Shown here piece by piece: positions 1 to 6,776 of a stretch of DNA of 20,006 nucleotides. This DNA comes from UBA6136 sp044237765 (GTDB lineage Bacteria > Pseudomonadota > Gammaproteobacteria > Methylococcales > Methylococcaceae), in NCBI GenBank assembly GCA_044237765.1, contig JBIIEQ010000063.1:1-20006 (forward strand), given 5' to 3'. The stretch's first letter is position 1. Each line of letters opens with the position of its first letter. A program made the position numbers and the translations under genes. Below the pieces are notes generated by a model that searched no databases, was not told the origin of the DNA, and saw only the letters and a program-made list of their open reading frames with translations.

Positions 1-76
1 CACTGGAGCCCTCTCGATCCATCAGCATCACGGTCGCCCGTTCTTCAGGTTTCAATTGTTCGTAATGTTTTCCCAT
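1..76 (-). CDS. IS30-family transposase, N-terminal fragment (runs off the window)
   Basis: Reading the minus strand from the ATG at 76-74 gives 25 codons, beginning MGKHYEQLKPEERATVMLM and continuing to the window edge without a stop. This opening (a Tyr-Glu-Gln-Leu, Glu-Glu-Arg-Ala-Thr, then Met-Leu-Met pattern) is the typical N-terminus of IS30-family DDE transposases, just ahead of their helix-turn-helix. The catalytic domain would lie to the left, outside the window. The gene reads away from hsdS, and its ATG sits about 50 bases from the point where hsdS-like coding sequence begins, as expected if the element's end lies between them. The family call rests on 25 residues only. Confidence 0.72.
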   Translation of the reverse strand, partial: MGKHYEQLKPEERATVMLMDREGSS

Positions 77-129
77 CGCAACACCATACACGGTCGGGGT
101 GTTGCACTTGGTTTTTGAGCGCGCCTACA
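77..129. mobile_element. Probable right end of the IS30-family element (terminal inverted repeat region)
   Basis: Between the transposase ATG and the hsdS remnant, the minus strand reads TGTAG, then CTCAAAAACC, then GTGCAACACC (outermost base near 129). As I recall it, the IS30 terminal repeat has a TGTAG tip and a GCAACA inner end, and both are present here at similar but not identical spacing. The outer boundary is therefore placed near 125-129 with low certainty. The other end, any target duplication and the rest of hsdS lie outside the window. Confidence 0.45.
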
Positions 130-959
130 TAAACAAGGCGGTCAATCAGGCGAGCGTCTCTATTGGGAACCTCAAAACCATACCGGTTTCTGTGCCACCC
201 CTCCCCGAACAACGCCGCATCGCTGCCATACTGGATAAGGCCGACGCCCTTCGCGCCAAGCGCCGGGAGGCTTTGGCGCAGTTGGATGAGCTGACGCAGT
301 CGATCTTTATCGAGATGTTTGGTGATCCAAGAGCAAACGACCGATTCTGGCCTGTAGATAGGATTGGCTCGTTAGTATCTGGTGTTAGGGGAGGCGCTGC
401 ACTGGAGCCAGACGACTTTATCGATCAGGGCTTCCCCGTGTTACACAAGGGTGCCATCAAGCCGCAGGGGCAGATATATCTTGACCCTAACAAGAAGACC
501 TTCGTTGACCTTTCTTACGCAAACTCCAAGCCGAACTCTATAGTAGATAGAGATTATATTGCAGTCACGCTCAGGGACTTGGTGCCAAGCGGTCCAAGCG
601 TAGGGTTGTCGGCGGACTTGCGGCGGGGTCCGCATGATGCGTATATCCTCGCACAAGGGGCCTATGCATTTCGGCTTGATCAGACCAGACTAACACCAGA
701 ATATTTTGTAGAGCTATCGAATGCCCCTACTTTTCGGCTAGTGCTTAAACAGAATGCGGTGGGTAGTACACAGATTCACATTCGCACCCCCATCTACCTA
801 GACATCAAGATTCCAGTGCCCCCGCTGAGCTTACAAACGAGTTTTTCCAAGAAGATACGCTCGATAGAAGTTCAAAAAGCAACCATTGGATCATCAATAG
901 TAGAGCTAGATTCCCTCTTCTCCTCCCTCCAACACCGCGCCTTCCGTGGTGAGTTGTAA
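99..959 (+). CDS. hsdS: Type I restriction-modification specificity subunit HsdS, 5'-truncated by the IS element
   Basis: HsdS sets the DNA target of a type I restriction-modification complex through two target recognition domains (TRDs) joined by conserved helices. The frame opens after a stop at 63-65. The first usable codon is GTG at 99, which probably lies in the IS end; hsdS-like sequence seems to begin near 130. Visible parts, numbered from GTG 99, are the tail of TRD1 (about 12-33), the central conserved region with PPLPEQRRIAAILDKADALR (33-52) leading to the MFGDP motif (73-77), a full TRD2 (about 85-235), and the distal conserved helix ending LQHRAFRGEL. A complete HsdS is usually about 400-450 residues, so most of TRD1 and the proximal start are missing. 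TRD2 has lower G+C than the neighbouring genes, as is common for swapped recognition domains. It may be dead, or may work as a half subunit. vapB follows 32 bases downstream. Confidence 0.85.
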   Translation: MLHLVFERAYINKAVNQASVSIGNLKTIPVSVPPLPEQRRIAAILDKADALRAKRREALAQLDELTQSIFIEMFGDPRANDRFWPVDRIGSLVSGVRGGAALEPDDFIDQGFPVLHKGAIKPQGQIYLDPNKKTFVDLSYANSKPNSIVDRDYIAVTLRDLVPSGPSVGLSADLRRGPHDAYILAQGAYAFRLDQTRLTPEYFVELSNAPTFRLVLKQNAVGSTQIHIRTPIYLDIKIPVPPLSLQTSFSKKIRSIEVQKATIGSSIVELDSLFSSLQHRAFRGEL

Positions 960-991
960 ACTCCCTCTATCAACCCTTTCAGGAGTCCATC

Positions 992-1207
992 ATGGGTTAC
1001 GCCGAACTGATCGAAACGCTCCAACAACTACCCGAAGACAAGCAGGCCGAGGTGCTGGATTTTGCCCAATTCCTGGCGCAAAAGGCCAAAAAGGATGAGC
1101 CCCAAGTCAGGACACTCGCTCAATCTTCCATGGCCCGTTGGATCAATAACCCCCTGGGGGTTGACGACTTCAAACCCTTGAGCAGGGAGGAGGCCAATGC
1201 CCGTTAA
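992..1207 (+). CDS. VapB-type antitoxin (DUF2281-like)
   Basis: This 71-residue protein opens MGYAELIETLQQLPEDKQAEV, a pattern seen in small antitoxins of the DUF2281/VapB sort. An N-terminal helical segment with LDFAQFLAQKAKK is followed by a polar C-terminal tail (about residues 40-71) that would bind the toxin. AGGAG at 981-985 lies six bases before the ATG. The stop overlaps the start of the PIN toxin by 11 bases, the normal layout of a translationally coupled antitoxin-toxin pair. By analogy the antitoxin would neutralise the RNase and, with it, repress the pair. No clear promoter is visible in the 32 bases after hsdS, so the pair may be transcribed from the hsdS side. Confidence 0.75.
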   Translation: MGYAELIETLQQLPEDKQAEVLDFAQFLAQKAKKDEPQVRTLAQSSMARWINNPLGVDDFKPLSREEANAR

Positions 1208-1616
1208 GGTGTTTGTCGATACCAATATCTGGCTCTATGCTTTGATTCCAAAGGAAAGTGACGCAAAACATCAGGAGGCAGCCGAGTTCGTGCTAGCCCT
1301 CGACCGACCCTTGGTCAACTCGCAGGTAATACGGGAAACCAGCAGCAATCTCATCAAGAAAGCAGGGATTGCCGAGGCGCGTCTGCGCGAAATGATTGTG
1401 GACTGGTATCGTGACTGTGAGATTCATCCAACGAACTTGTCACAACATCTCCTGGCTTCCGGATTGAGGGAGCGCCATTCATTCAGCTACTGGGACAGTC
1501 TGATCGTGGCGGCGGCGCTGGATGCCGGTTGTGTCACGCTTTACAGCGAGGACATGCAGCATGGCCAAGTGATTGATGGCCGCCTGACCCTCATCAACCC
1601 TTTCCTTTCTTCCTGA
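1197..1616 (+). CDS. VapC-type PIN-domain toxin (ribonuclease)
   Basis: This 139-residue PIN-domain protein has the acidic residues of a metal-dependent RNase: D8 in VFVDTNIWLYAL, E47 in QVIRETSSNL, D100 in SYWDSLIVAAAL and D119 in LYSEDM. Length and layout match complete VapC-like toxins (about 130-145 residues). Family members cleave RNA, often tRNA or rRNA, when the antitoxin is lost; the target here is unknown. The start ATG lies inside the last codons of the antitoxin gene (11-base overlap). No damage is visible, so this is the only toxin-antitoxin pair in the window that looks functional. Confidence 0.85.
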   Translation: MPVKVFVDTNIWLYALIPKESDAKHQEAAEFVLALDRPLVNSQVIRETSSNLIKKAGIAEARLREMIVDWYRDCEIHPTNLSQHLLASGLRERHSFSYWDSLIVAAALDAGCVTLYSEDMQHGQVIDGRLTLINPFLSS

Positions 1617-1652
1617 CATGCGCTCGCCCGCCGCCCGCTCGGCACAGCCGGA

Positions 1653-1892
1653 TCAGGACCATTCGTCGCCTTGGAGCGGCGGGGCATCCGAGCTGGCGGC
1701 CAGCCAGGCATCGAAGGCAATGGGCTCACCCCGGGCCTGGCGTTTACGGAAGTAGGCTTCGGTCTTGAGAGCGGAGACTTTTTTGGCGATCGCGGCCACG
1801 AAAAACTGGTTCATGGACACGTGCTCCTCCTCCGCCACTTTGCGGGCATATTCGAACAGTGACTCAGGGACGCGCAAGGCATAGTTGGCCAT
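1653..1892 (-). CDS. HicB-like / ribbon-helix-helix antitoxin, orphaned from its PIN toxin
   Basis: This 79-residue protein begins MANYALRVPESLFEYARKVA and continues with VSMNQFFVAAIAKKVSAL. That is a short beta strand and two helices like the ribbon-helix-helix DNA-binding fold in antitoxins annotated as HicB family, which are often paired with a PIN toxin. The C-terminal part (about 45-79) is polar and would contact the toxin. The start ATG overlaps the stop of the preceding toxin fragment by one base (TAATG), the order toxin then antitoxin. The partner is truncated, so the antitoxin has no evident target and may only be residual. It converges on vapC with a 36-base gap. Confidence 0.7.
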   Translation of the reverse strand: MANYALRVPESLFEYARKVAEEEHVSMNQFFVAAIAKKVSALKTEAYFRKRQARGEPIAFDAWLAASSDAPPLQGDEWS

Positions 1893-2068
1893 TAGACTGG
1901 CTCCTGTTGCAGGCGGCGCAAAAAGGCGCCGGGTGGGATGACGGCCAGCCGGAAATGGCTGGCTGGAGAGAAGTCGTCGATATTCAGGGTAATCAGCGCA
2001 TCGGCCCGGCCGTTGAGCGCGGATTCCAGCACCCTTTCGTCGGCAGGGTCGCGGAGCACGATCGCCAT
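1892..2068 (-). pseudogene. PIN-domain toxin remnant (C-terminal 58 codons only)
   Basis: The minus strand from 2068 to 1892 encodes 58 residues with the C-terminal half of a PIN-family toxin: a RDPADERVLESALNGRADAL segment, then an ITLNIDDF strand and a final PGAFLRRL helix. In intact relatives of about 140 residues, this Asp-Pro-Ala-Asp-Glu stretch is preceded by some 80 residues carrying the first catalytic Asp and Glu, which are absent here. The frame is open further upstream only to about 2096. Homology appears to stop near 2065, where the control region of the next antitoxin begins, so a deletion or insertion joined two modules here. The remnant should have no RNase activity. Confidence 0.68.
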
Positions 2069-2078
2069 CGACCGGCAG

Positions 2079-2096
2079 ACGTTATTTGTATAACGT
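2079..2096. promoter_or_regulatory. Perfect inverted repeat, candidate antitoxin operator with an overlapping -10
   Basis: ACGTTAT (2079-2085), a 4-base spacer TTGT, then ATAACGT (2090-2096) form a perfect 7+7 inverted repeat 39 bases before the Phd-type antitoxin start. TATAAC at 2089-2094 resembles a -10 box on the plus strand; no good -35 box is visible at the usual distance. Phd/YefM antitoxins commonly bind short palindromes over their own promoter, so this is a reasonable autoregulatory site. It is also the only candidate promoter seen for the antitoxin, toxin stub and hsdR series. Confidence 0.5.
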
Positions 2097-2134
2097 TAAC
2101 ATCCAAATCCACCACACCACGGCAGGAGAGCATC

Positions 2135-2362
2135 ATGGAACACATCATAGCCGCCGGCGATTTCCAGGCGAAGTGCCTGCAAATGCTGGATGAAGTCGCC
2201 GAGCAGCGTGAACCTTTGCTGATCACCAAACAGGGAAAGCCAGTGGCCAGGCTGATCCCGGTGTCGTCCGAACATCCCTTGTTCGGTGCGATGGCCGGCA
2301 GCGTAGTGAGCGAGACCGATATTTTGGCCCCGATTGATATCGATTGGGCCGCTCAGTCGTGA
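2135..2362 (+). CDS. Phd/YefM-type antitoxin, orphan (toxin reduced to a stub)
   Basis: This 75-residue protein has the Phd/YefM pattern: an N-terminal MEHIIAAGDFQAKCLQMLDE (strand, then helix), then EPLLITKQGKPVARLIPV, the DNA-binding fold's strands. An acidic, hydrophobic C-terminal tail (about 48-75, with LAPIDIDW) would bind a PIN toxin. The start at 2135 is chosen over the longer open frame from 1859 because it matches the family N-terminus and has AGGAG at 2124-2128, six bases upstream. Its stop overlaps the GTG of a toxin remnant (GTGA, 2359-2362). With the toxin lost it may act only as a DNA-binding repressor, and the next intact gene it could control is hsdR. That role is inference. 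Confidence 0.8.
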   Translation: MEHIIAAGDFQAKCLQMLDEVAEQREPLLITKQGKPVARLIPVSSEHPLFGAMAGSVVSETDILAPIDIDWAAQS

Positions 2363-2415
2363 GCCTCGCCCTGCTGGATACCCATGCTTGGGTATGGCTT
2401 CTGAGTAGCCCATGA
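2359..2415 (+). pseudogene. PIN toxin stub (18 codons) between the antitoxin and hsdR
   Basis: GTG at 2359 opens an 18-codon frame, MSLALLDTHAWVWLLSSP, ending at TGA 2413-2415. LLDTHAWVWLL is the hallmark N-terminus of PIN toxins paired with Phd-type antitoxins (first catalytic Asp at residue 7). The rest of the toxin, about 110 residues, is gone. The stub still overlaps the antitoxin stop by four bases (GTGA) and the hsdR start by four bases (ATGA). It cannot be an RNase, but ribosomes finishing it would end exactly on the hsdR start codon. Confidence 0.72.
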
Positions 2416-5400
2416 CCCACTTCACCTACCTCGAAGCCGAGTGGCCCCAGCTCCATGAGAGCGCTCGTCGGGCCGAGCTAGTGGCCAACATCGACCCGCG
2501 CACGTCGATCTTCTATGCCCGCCGCACGCTGGAGCTGGCGCTGGCGTGGCTCTACAAGTTTGACCGCAGCCTGCGCCTGCCGTATCAGGACAACCTCAGC
2601 GCCCTGATCCATGAGCCGACTTTCCGCAGCGTGGTCGGCGATGCGCTGTTCACCAAGGCCAAGCTGATCAAGGACCTCGGCAATCAGGCAGTGCATGGCA
2701 CCCGGCCGGTGTCGGTCAACGATGCCGTGGTAGCGACGCGGGAGCTGTTCCACTTCTGCTACTGGCTAGCCCGCACCTATGGTCAGCGGTCCCGGCCCGA
2801 TCCCGACCTGCGTTTCTCGGCGGACCAGTTGCCCAAAGCCGCCCAGCCCAAGGTGCCGGTGGAGCAACTGCGGGCGCTGGAATCGAAGCTGCATGAGAAG
2901 GACGAAAAGCTGTCCGAGCTGCTCAGCTCTCAGGCGGCGCTGGATGAGGAACTGCAGCAGCTCCGTGCCGAAGTCGCCGCCGCCAAGCAGGCCAACACCG
3001 CGCAGCCGGACACCCACGACTATTCCGAGGCCGAGACCCGCGACTACTTCATCGACCTGCTGCTGAAGGAAGCCGGGTGGAAGCTGGACCCGGAGAAGAA
3101 TCTGGAGGTGGAGGTCACCGGCATGCCCAACCCGACCGGGACCGGCTTCGTCGATTACGTCGAGTGGGCCGACGATGCCAAGCCATTGGCGCTGTGCGAG
3201 GCTAAGCACACCAAGCGCAGTCCGATGGTCGGGCAGCAGCAGGGCAAGCTGTACGCCGATTGCCTGGAGGCGATGTACGAGCAGCGCCCGGTGATCTTCC
3301 TCTCCAACGGCTATCAGCATTGGCTGTGGGATGACCTCAGCCATCCACCCCGCGCCGTGCAGGGCTTCTACAAGCGCGACGAGCTGGAGTTGCTGATTCA
3401 GCGTCGAGCCAGCCGCAAGCCGCTGGCAGTGGCGACCATCAACGAACACATCGTCGAGCGCTACTACCAGAAGCGGGCCATCTGCCGGGTGCTCGAATCC
3501 TTCGAGCGCGATCATTTGCGCAAGGCGCTGCTGGTGATGGCGACCGGATCGGGCAAGACGCGGACGGTCATTGCCCTCTGCGACCTGCTGATGCGCTGCA
3601 ACTGGGCCAAGCGCATCCTGTTTCTGGCGGACCGTAAGGCGCTGGTGCGGCAGGCGGTCAATGCCTTCAAGCAGCATCTGCCGGATGCGTCGCCGGTCAA
3701 TCTGGTCACCGACAAGCACGGTCATGGACGGGTGTTCGTCTCCACCTACCAGACCATGATGGGGCTGATCGACGCCGAGAAGGGCGACGAGCGATTATTC
3801 GGTGTCGGTCACTTCGACCTGATCGTCATCGACGAGGCGCACCGCTCGGTCTATCAGAAGTTCCGCGCCATCTTCGACTATTTCGATGCCCGGCTGGTGG
3901 GGCTGACGGCCACGCCCAAGGATGAGATCGACAAGAACACCTACAGCCTGTTCGATCTGGAGTCCGGCGTGCCGACCGATGTGTACGGGCTGGACGAAGC
4001 AGTGGCCGATGGCTATCTGGTGCCGCCGGTGGCCATTTCCGTGCCGCTCAAGTTTCAGCGGCAAGGCATCCGATACGACGACCTGTCCGACGAGGAGAAG
4101 GAGCAGTGGGACGCGCTGGAGTGGAACGAGGACGGCACCACGCCGACCGAGGTCGACGCCGCCGCGCTGAACCAGTGGCTGTTCAATACCGACACGGTGG
4201 ACAAGGTGCTGGCCCATGTCATGACGAATGGGCTGAAGGTCGCGGGTGGCGACACGCTGGGCAAGACCATTGTCTTCGCCAAGAATCAGGCCCACGCCGA
4301 ATTCATTGCCGAGCGCTTCGATCTGAACTACCCGCAGTACAAGGGTCACTTCGCCCGCGTCATCACCCACAAGACCGAGTACAGCGACTCGCTGATCGAC
4401 GACTTCTCCAACCCCAACAAGCTGCCGCAGATCGCCATCTCGGTGGACATGCTGGATACCGGCATCGACGTACCCGAGGTGGTCAATCTGGTGTTCTTCA
4501 AGCCGGTACGCTCGAAGACAAAGTTCTGGCAGATGATCGGACGCGGCACCCGGCTGTGCTTCGACTTGTTTGGTCCCGGCCAGCACAAGACCGAGTTCTA
4601 CGTGTTCGACTACTGCCAGAATCTGGAGTATTTCAGCCAGCCGGGCGCCGGGGCAGAAGGGTCACTGACTGAATCGCTCAGCACACGGCTGTTCAAGGCG
4701 CGACTGGACCTGATCCAGTCGCTGGATGTGCTGAATCCGGTGGCCAATCTGCAGGACGTGACCACGCCCGCGCCCGGCACCGAGCCGCATCTGCGCGGTG
4801 AGATTGCCCAACTGCTGCGCGATCGGGTCGCGGGGATGAATGTCCACAACTTCGTGGTGCGGCCCCGACGGCAGTCGGTCGAGAAGTTCGCCAGGGCCGA
4901 GGCGTGGCAGGCCCTCTCGGCGGATGATTTCAGTGAGCTGGCCGAGAAGGTGGCGGACCTGCCGACCGAGCTGATCGACAGCGACGAGGACGCCAAGCGC
5001 TTCGACCTCTTGATGCTGCGCACCCAGCTGGCGGTGCTGAAGGCGACCCCCGACTTCAACGCCTTGAAGGAGCGCATCCAGCAGATTGCCGCGTTACTGG
5101 AGGAGCAGTCCAACATCCCGGCCATCAAGGCCCATCTCGTGCTGATACAGAACCTGATGACCGAGGAATGGTGGGAAGGCGTCACCACGCCGATGCTGGA
5201 GAGGGTGCGCAAGCAACTGCGGGCGCTGATCAAGCTGATCCCCAAGGGGCAAAAGATCGTGGTCTACACCGACTTTGAGGACGAGCTGATCGACGATCCG
5301 ACGATTATCGCCCTGCCCGATGTGACGGTCGGGCTCGACATGGCCAAGTTCAAGGACAAGGCCCGGCAGTATTTGCTGCAGCACGAGGACCACCTGTCGC

Positions 5401-5804
5401 TGCAGCGGCTGCGGCGCAGTCAACCGCTGACGCCGATGGACTTGGCGTCACTGGAAACTATGCTGATCGAGGCCGGCGGCTCGAAGGAACTGATCGGCAG
5501 AGCATCGGAGCAAGCCCATGGGCTGGGCCTGTTCATCCGTTCATTGATCGGACTGGAACGCGACGCGGTGATGCAGTTGTTCAACGAGTTCCTGACCGGC
5601 GGCAACCCCGGCGCCGATCAGATCGAGTTCGTCAAACTGATCGTCGATGAGCTGACCCGCACTGGCGCGATGGAACCCGGCAGGCTGTTCGAGTCTCCCT
5701 TTATCGATCTCAATGCACAGGGTCCGCTGGGCATCTTCCCGCAAGCGAAGGTGGCCAAGCTGGTCGAGACGCTGGAACTGATTCGGGAGCGGGCGGCGGC
5801 TTGA
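2412..5804 (+). CDS. hsdR: Type I restriction endonuclease subunit R (HsdR)
   Basis: HsdR is the DNA-translocating motor and nuclease of the type I complex. At 1130 residues the gene is full length. An N-terminal DUF4145-like domain (about 1-115) and a coiled coil (about 155-195, Glu/Leu/Lys rich) precede the nuclease core with D248 and E263-x-K265 (a PD-(D/E)xK arrangement). The SF2 motor follows: Walker A ATGSGKT (377-383), DEAH (474-477), LTATP (498-502) and motif VI QMIGRGTR (707-714). The C-terminal part (about 840-1125) resembles the EcoEI-type HsdR C-terminal domain. The start at 2412 has no good Shine-Dalgarno sequence and overlaps the toxin-stub stop (ATGA), which suggests translational coupling. 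No frameshift or missing motif is visible. It needs HsdM and HsdS to act; hsdM is not in the window and hsdS is truncated. Confidence 0.95.
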   Translation: MTHFTYLEAEWPQLHESARRAELVANIDPRTSIFYARRTLELALAWLYKFDRSLRLPYQDNLSALIHEPTFRSVVGDALFTKAKLIKDLGNQAVHGTRPVSVNDAVVATRELFHFCYWLARTYGQRSRPDPDLRFSADQLPKAAQPKVPVEQLRALESKLHEKDEKLSELLSSQAALDEELQQLRAEVAAAKQANTAQPDTHDYSEAETRDYFIDLLLKEAGWKLDPEKNLEVEVTGMPNPTGTGFVDYVEWADDAKPLALCEAKHTKRSPMVGQQQGKLYADCLEAMYEQRPVIFLSNGYQHWLWDDLSHPPRAVQGFYKRDELELLIQRRASRKPLAVATINEHIVERYYQKRAICRVLESFERDHLRKALLVMATGSGKTRTVIALCDLLMRCNWAKRILFLADRKALVRQAVNAFKQHLPDASPVNLVTDKHGHGRVFVSTYQTMMGLIDAEKGDERLFGVGHFDLIVIDEAHRSVYQKFRAIFDYFDARLVGLTATPKDEIDKNTYSLFDLESGVPTDVYGLDEAVADGYLVPPVAISVPLKFQRQGIRYDDLSDEEKEQWDALEWNEDGTTPTEVDAAALNQWLFNTDTVDKVLAHVMTNGLKVAGGDTLGKTIVFAKNQAHAEFIAERFDLNYPQYKGHFARVITHKTEYSDSLIDDFSNPNKLPQIAISVDMLDTGIDVPEVVNLVFFKPVRSKTKFWQMIGRGTRLCFDLFGPGQHKTEFYVFDYCQNLEYFSQPGAGAEGSLTESLSTRLFKARLDLIQSLDVLNPVANLQDVTTPAPGTEPHLRGEIAQLLRDRVAGMNVHNFVVRPRRQSVEKFARAEAWQALSADDFSELAEKVADLPTELIDSDEDAKRFDLLMLRTQLAVLKATPDFNALKERIQQIAALLEEQSNIPAIKAHLVLIQNLMTEEWWEGVTTPMLERVRKQLRALIKLIPKGQKIVVYTDFEDELIDDPTIIALPDVTVGLDMAKFKDKARQYLLQHEDHLSLQRLRRSQPLTPMDLASLETMLIEAGGSKELIGRASEQAHGLGLFIRSLIGLERDAVMQLFNEFLTGGNPGADQIEFVKLIVDELTRTGAMEPGRLFESPFIDLNAQGPLGIFPQAKVAKLVETLELIRERAAA

Positions 5805-5855
5805 TGCGATCCTATGATGGCCTGGTTTGAACAAATCTCCCACGGTGATTGAGTC

Positions 5856-6755
5856 ATGGCGATACGGTTAGGCATTGATCTGGGTGGCACCAAGATCGAG
5901 CTTATTGCTCTGGATGCGGATGGTGCTGAAGTCTGTCGCCGTCGCGAGGCGACGCCACAGGGCGATTACTGGGGCACGCTGGAGACCATTCGCCAGCTGG
6001 TGTTGCGGGCGGAGCGTGAACGGGGGGAGACCGGCAGTGTCGGGATTGGCACGCCGGGGGCGGTTTCCCGGGCCACCGGGCGGCTGAAGAACTCGAATTC
6101 GGTGTGTCTGAACGGCCAACCCTTGATCGAGGATCTCGAGCGGGTGCTGGGACGGCCCGTGCGCATGGCCAATGATGCGGACTGTTTTGCCTTGTCGGAA
6201 GCCAGTGATGGTGCGGCGGCCGGGCGGCCGGTGGTCTTTGGCGTCATTCTCGGTACCGGCGTCGGTGGAGGCATCGTCGTCAAGGGTCGCCTGTTGCAGG
6301 GCCCCAATGCGATTGCCGGCGAGTGGGGCCATAACCCCTTGCCGTGGCCGCAAGCGGACGAGCTCCCCGGCCCCGAGTGCTATTGCGGCAAACGTGGCTG
6401 CATCGAGACGTTTCTGTCAGGTCCGGGTCTGGCGCGGGATTTTCTCCAGCAGTCGGGCCAATCGCTGACCGGGGTGGAGATACTGGCCAGGGCCGAGTCG
6501 GGGGATGCCGAGGCGGAGTTGGCTTTCCAGCGTTACGAGGATCGTCTGGCGCGCGGGCTGGCCCATGTCATCAATCTGCTGGACCCGGATGCCATCGTGC
6601 TCGGCGGTGGTTTGTCGAATTGCGACCGGCTTTATGAGGAAGTGCCCAAGCGCTGGGGTCGTTATGTCTTCTCCGACCGGGTGGATACACTTTTGCTACC
6701 CCCGCGTCATGGCGATTCCAGCGGCGTGCGTGGTGCGGCGTGGTTGTGGGGATAG
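5856..6755 (+). CDS. ROK-family sugar kinase (fructokinase / N-acetylglucosamine kinase-like)
   Basis: This 299-residue ROK-family protein would phosphorylate a hexose or amino sugar with ATP in the cytoplasm. Visible features are the phosphate-binding loop GIDLGGTKIE (6-15), the catalytic Asp in NDADC (D107), the adenosine-site GTGVGGGI (133-140), and the zinc site made of H159 in GEWGHNPLPW together with C175, C177 and C182 in CYCGKRGCIE. Length is normal for the family. Sequence alone does not separate fructokinase or mannokinase from N-acetylglucosamine kinase. It has no transcriptional-repressor helix-turn-helix, so it is a kinase, not a NagC-type regulator. It starts 51 bases after hsdR with a weak ribosome site and converges on ccmI. 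Confidence 0.88.
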   Translation: MAIRLGIDLGGTKIELIALDADGAEVCRRREATPQGDYWGTLETIRQLVLRAERERGETGSVGIGTPGAVSRATGRLKNSNSVCLNGQPLIEDLERVLGRPVRMANDADCFALSEASDGAAAGRPVVFGVILGTGVGGGIVVKGRLLQGPNAIAGEWGHNPLPWPQADELPGPECYCGKRGCIETFLSGPGLARDFLQQSGQSLTGVEILARAESGDAEAELAFQRYEDRLARGLAHVINLLDPDAIVLGGGLSNCDRLYEEVPKRWGRYVFSDRVDTLLLPPRHGDSSGVRGAAWLWG

Positions 6756-6776
6756 GGCACAGGGCGGCCCCGATGT

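Noticed and set aside
1859..2134. Long N-terminal extension of the Phd-type antitoxin frame
   Set aside because: The extension runs through the minus-strand toxin remnant and the inverted repeat; the family N-terminus and AGGAG support the start at 2135.
2766..3725. 319-codon open frame on the minus strand inside hsdR
   Set aside because: It is fully antisense to an hsdR segment with intact motifs, has a low-complexity composition and resembles no family; it is a shadow of high-G+C codon usage.
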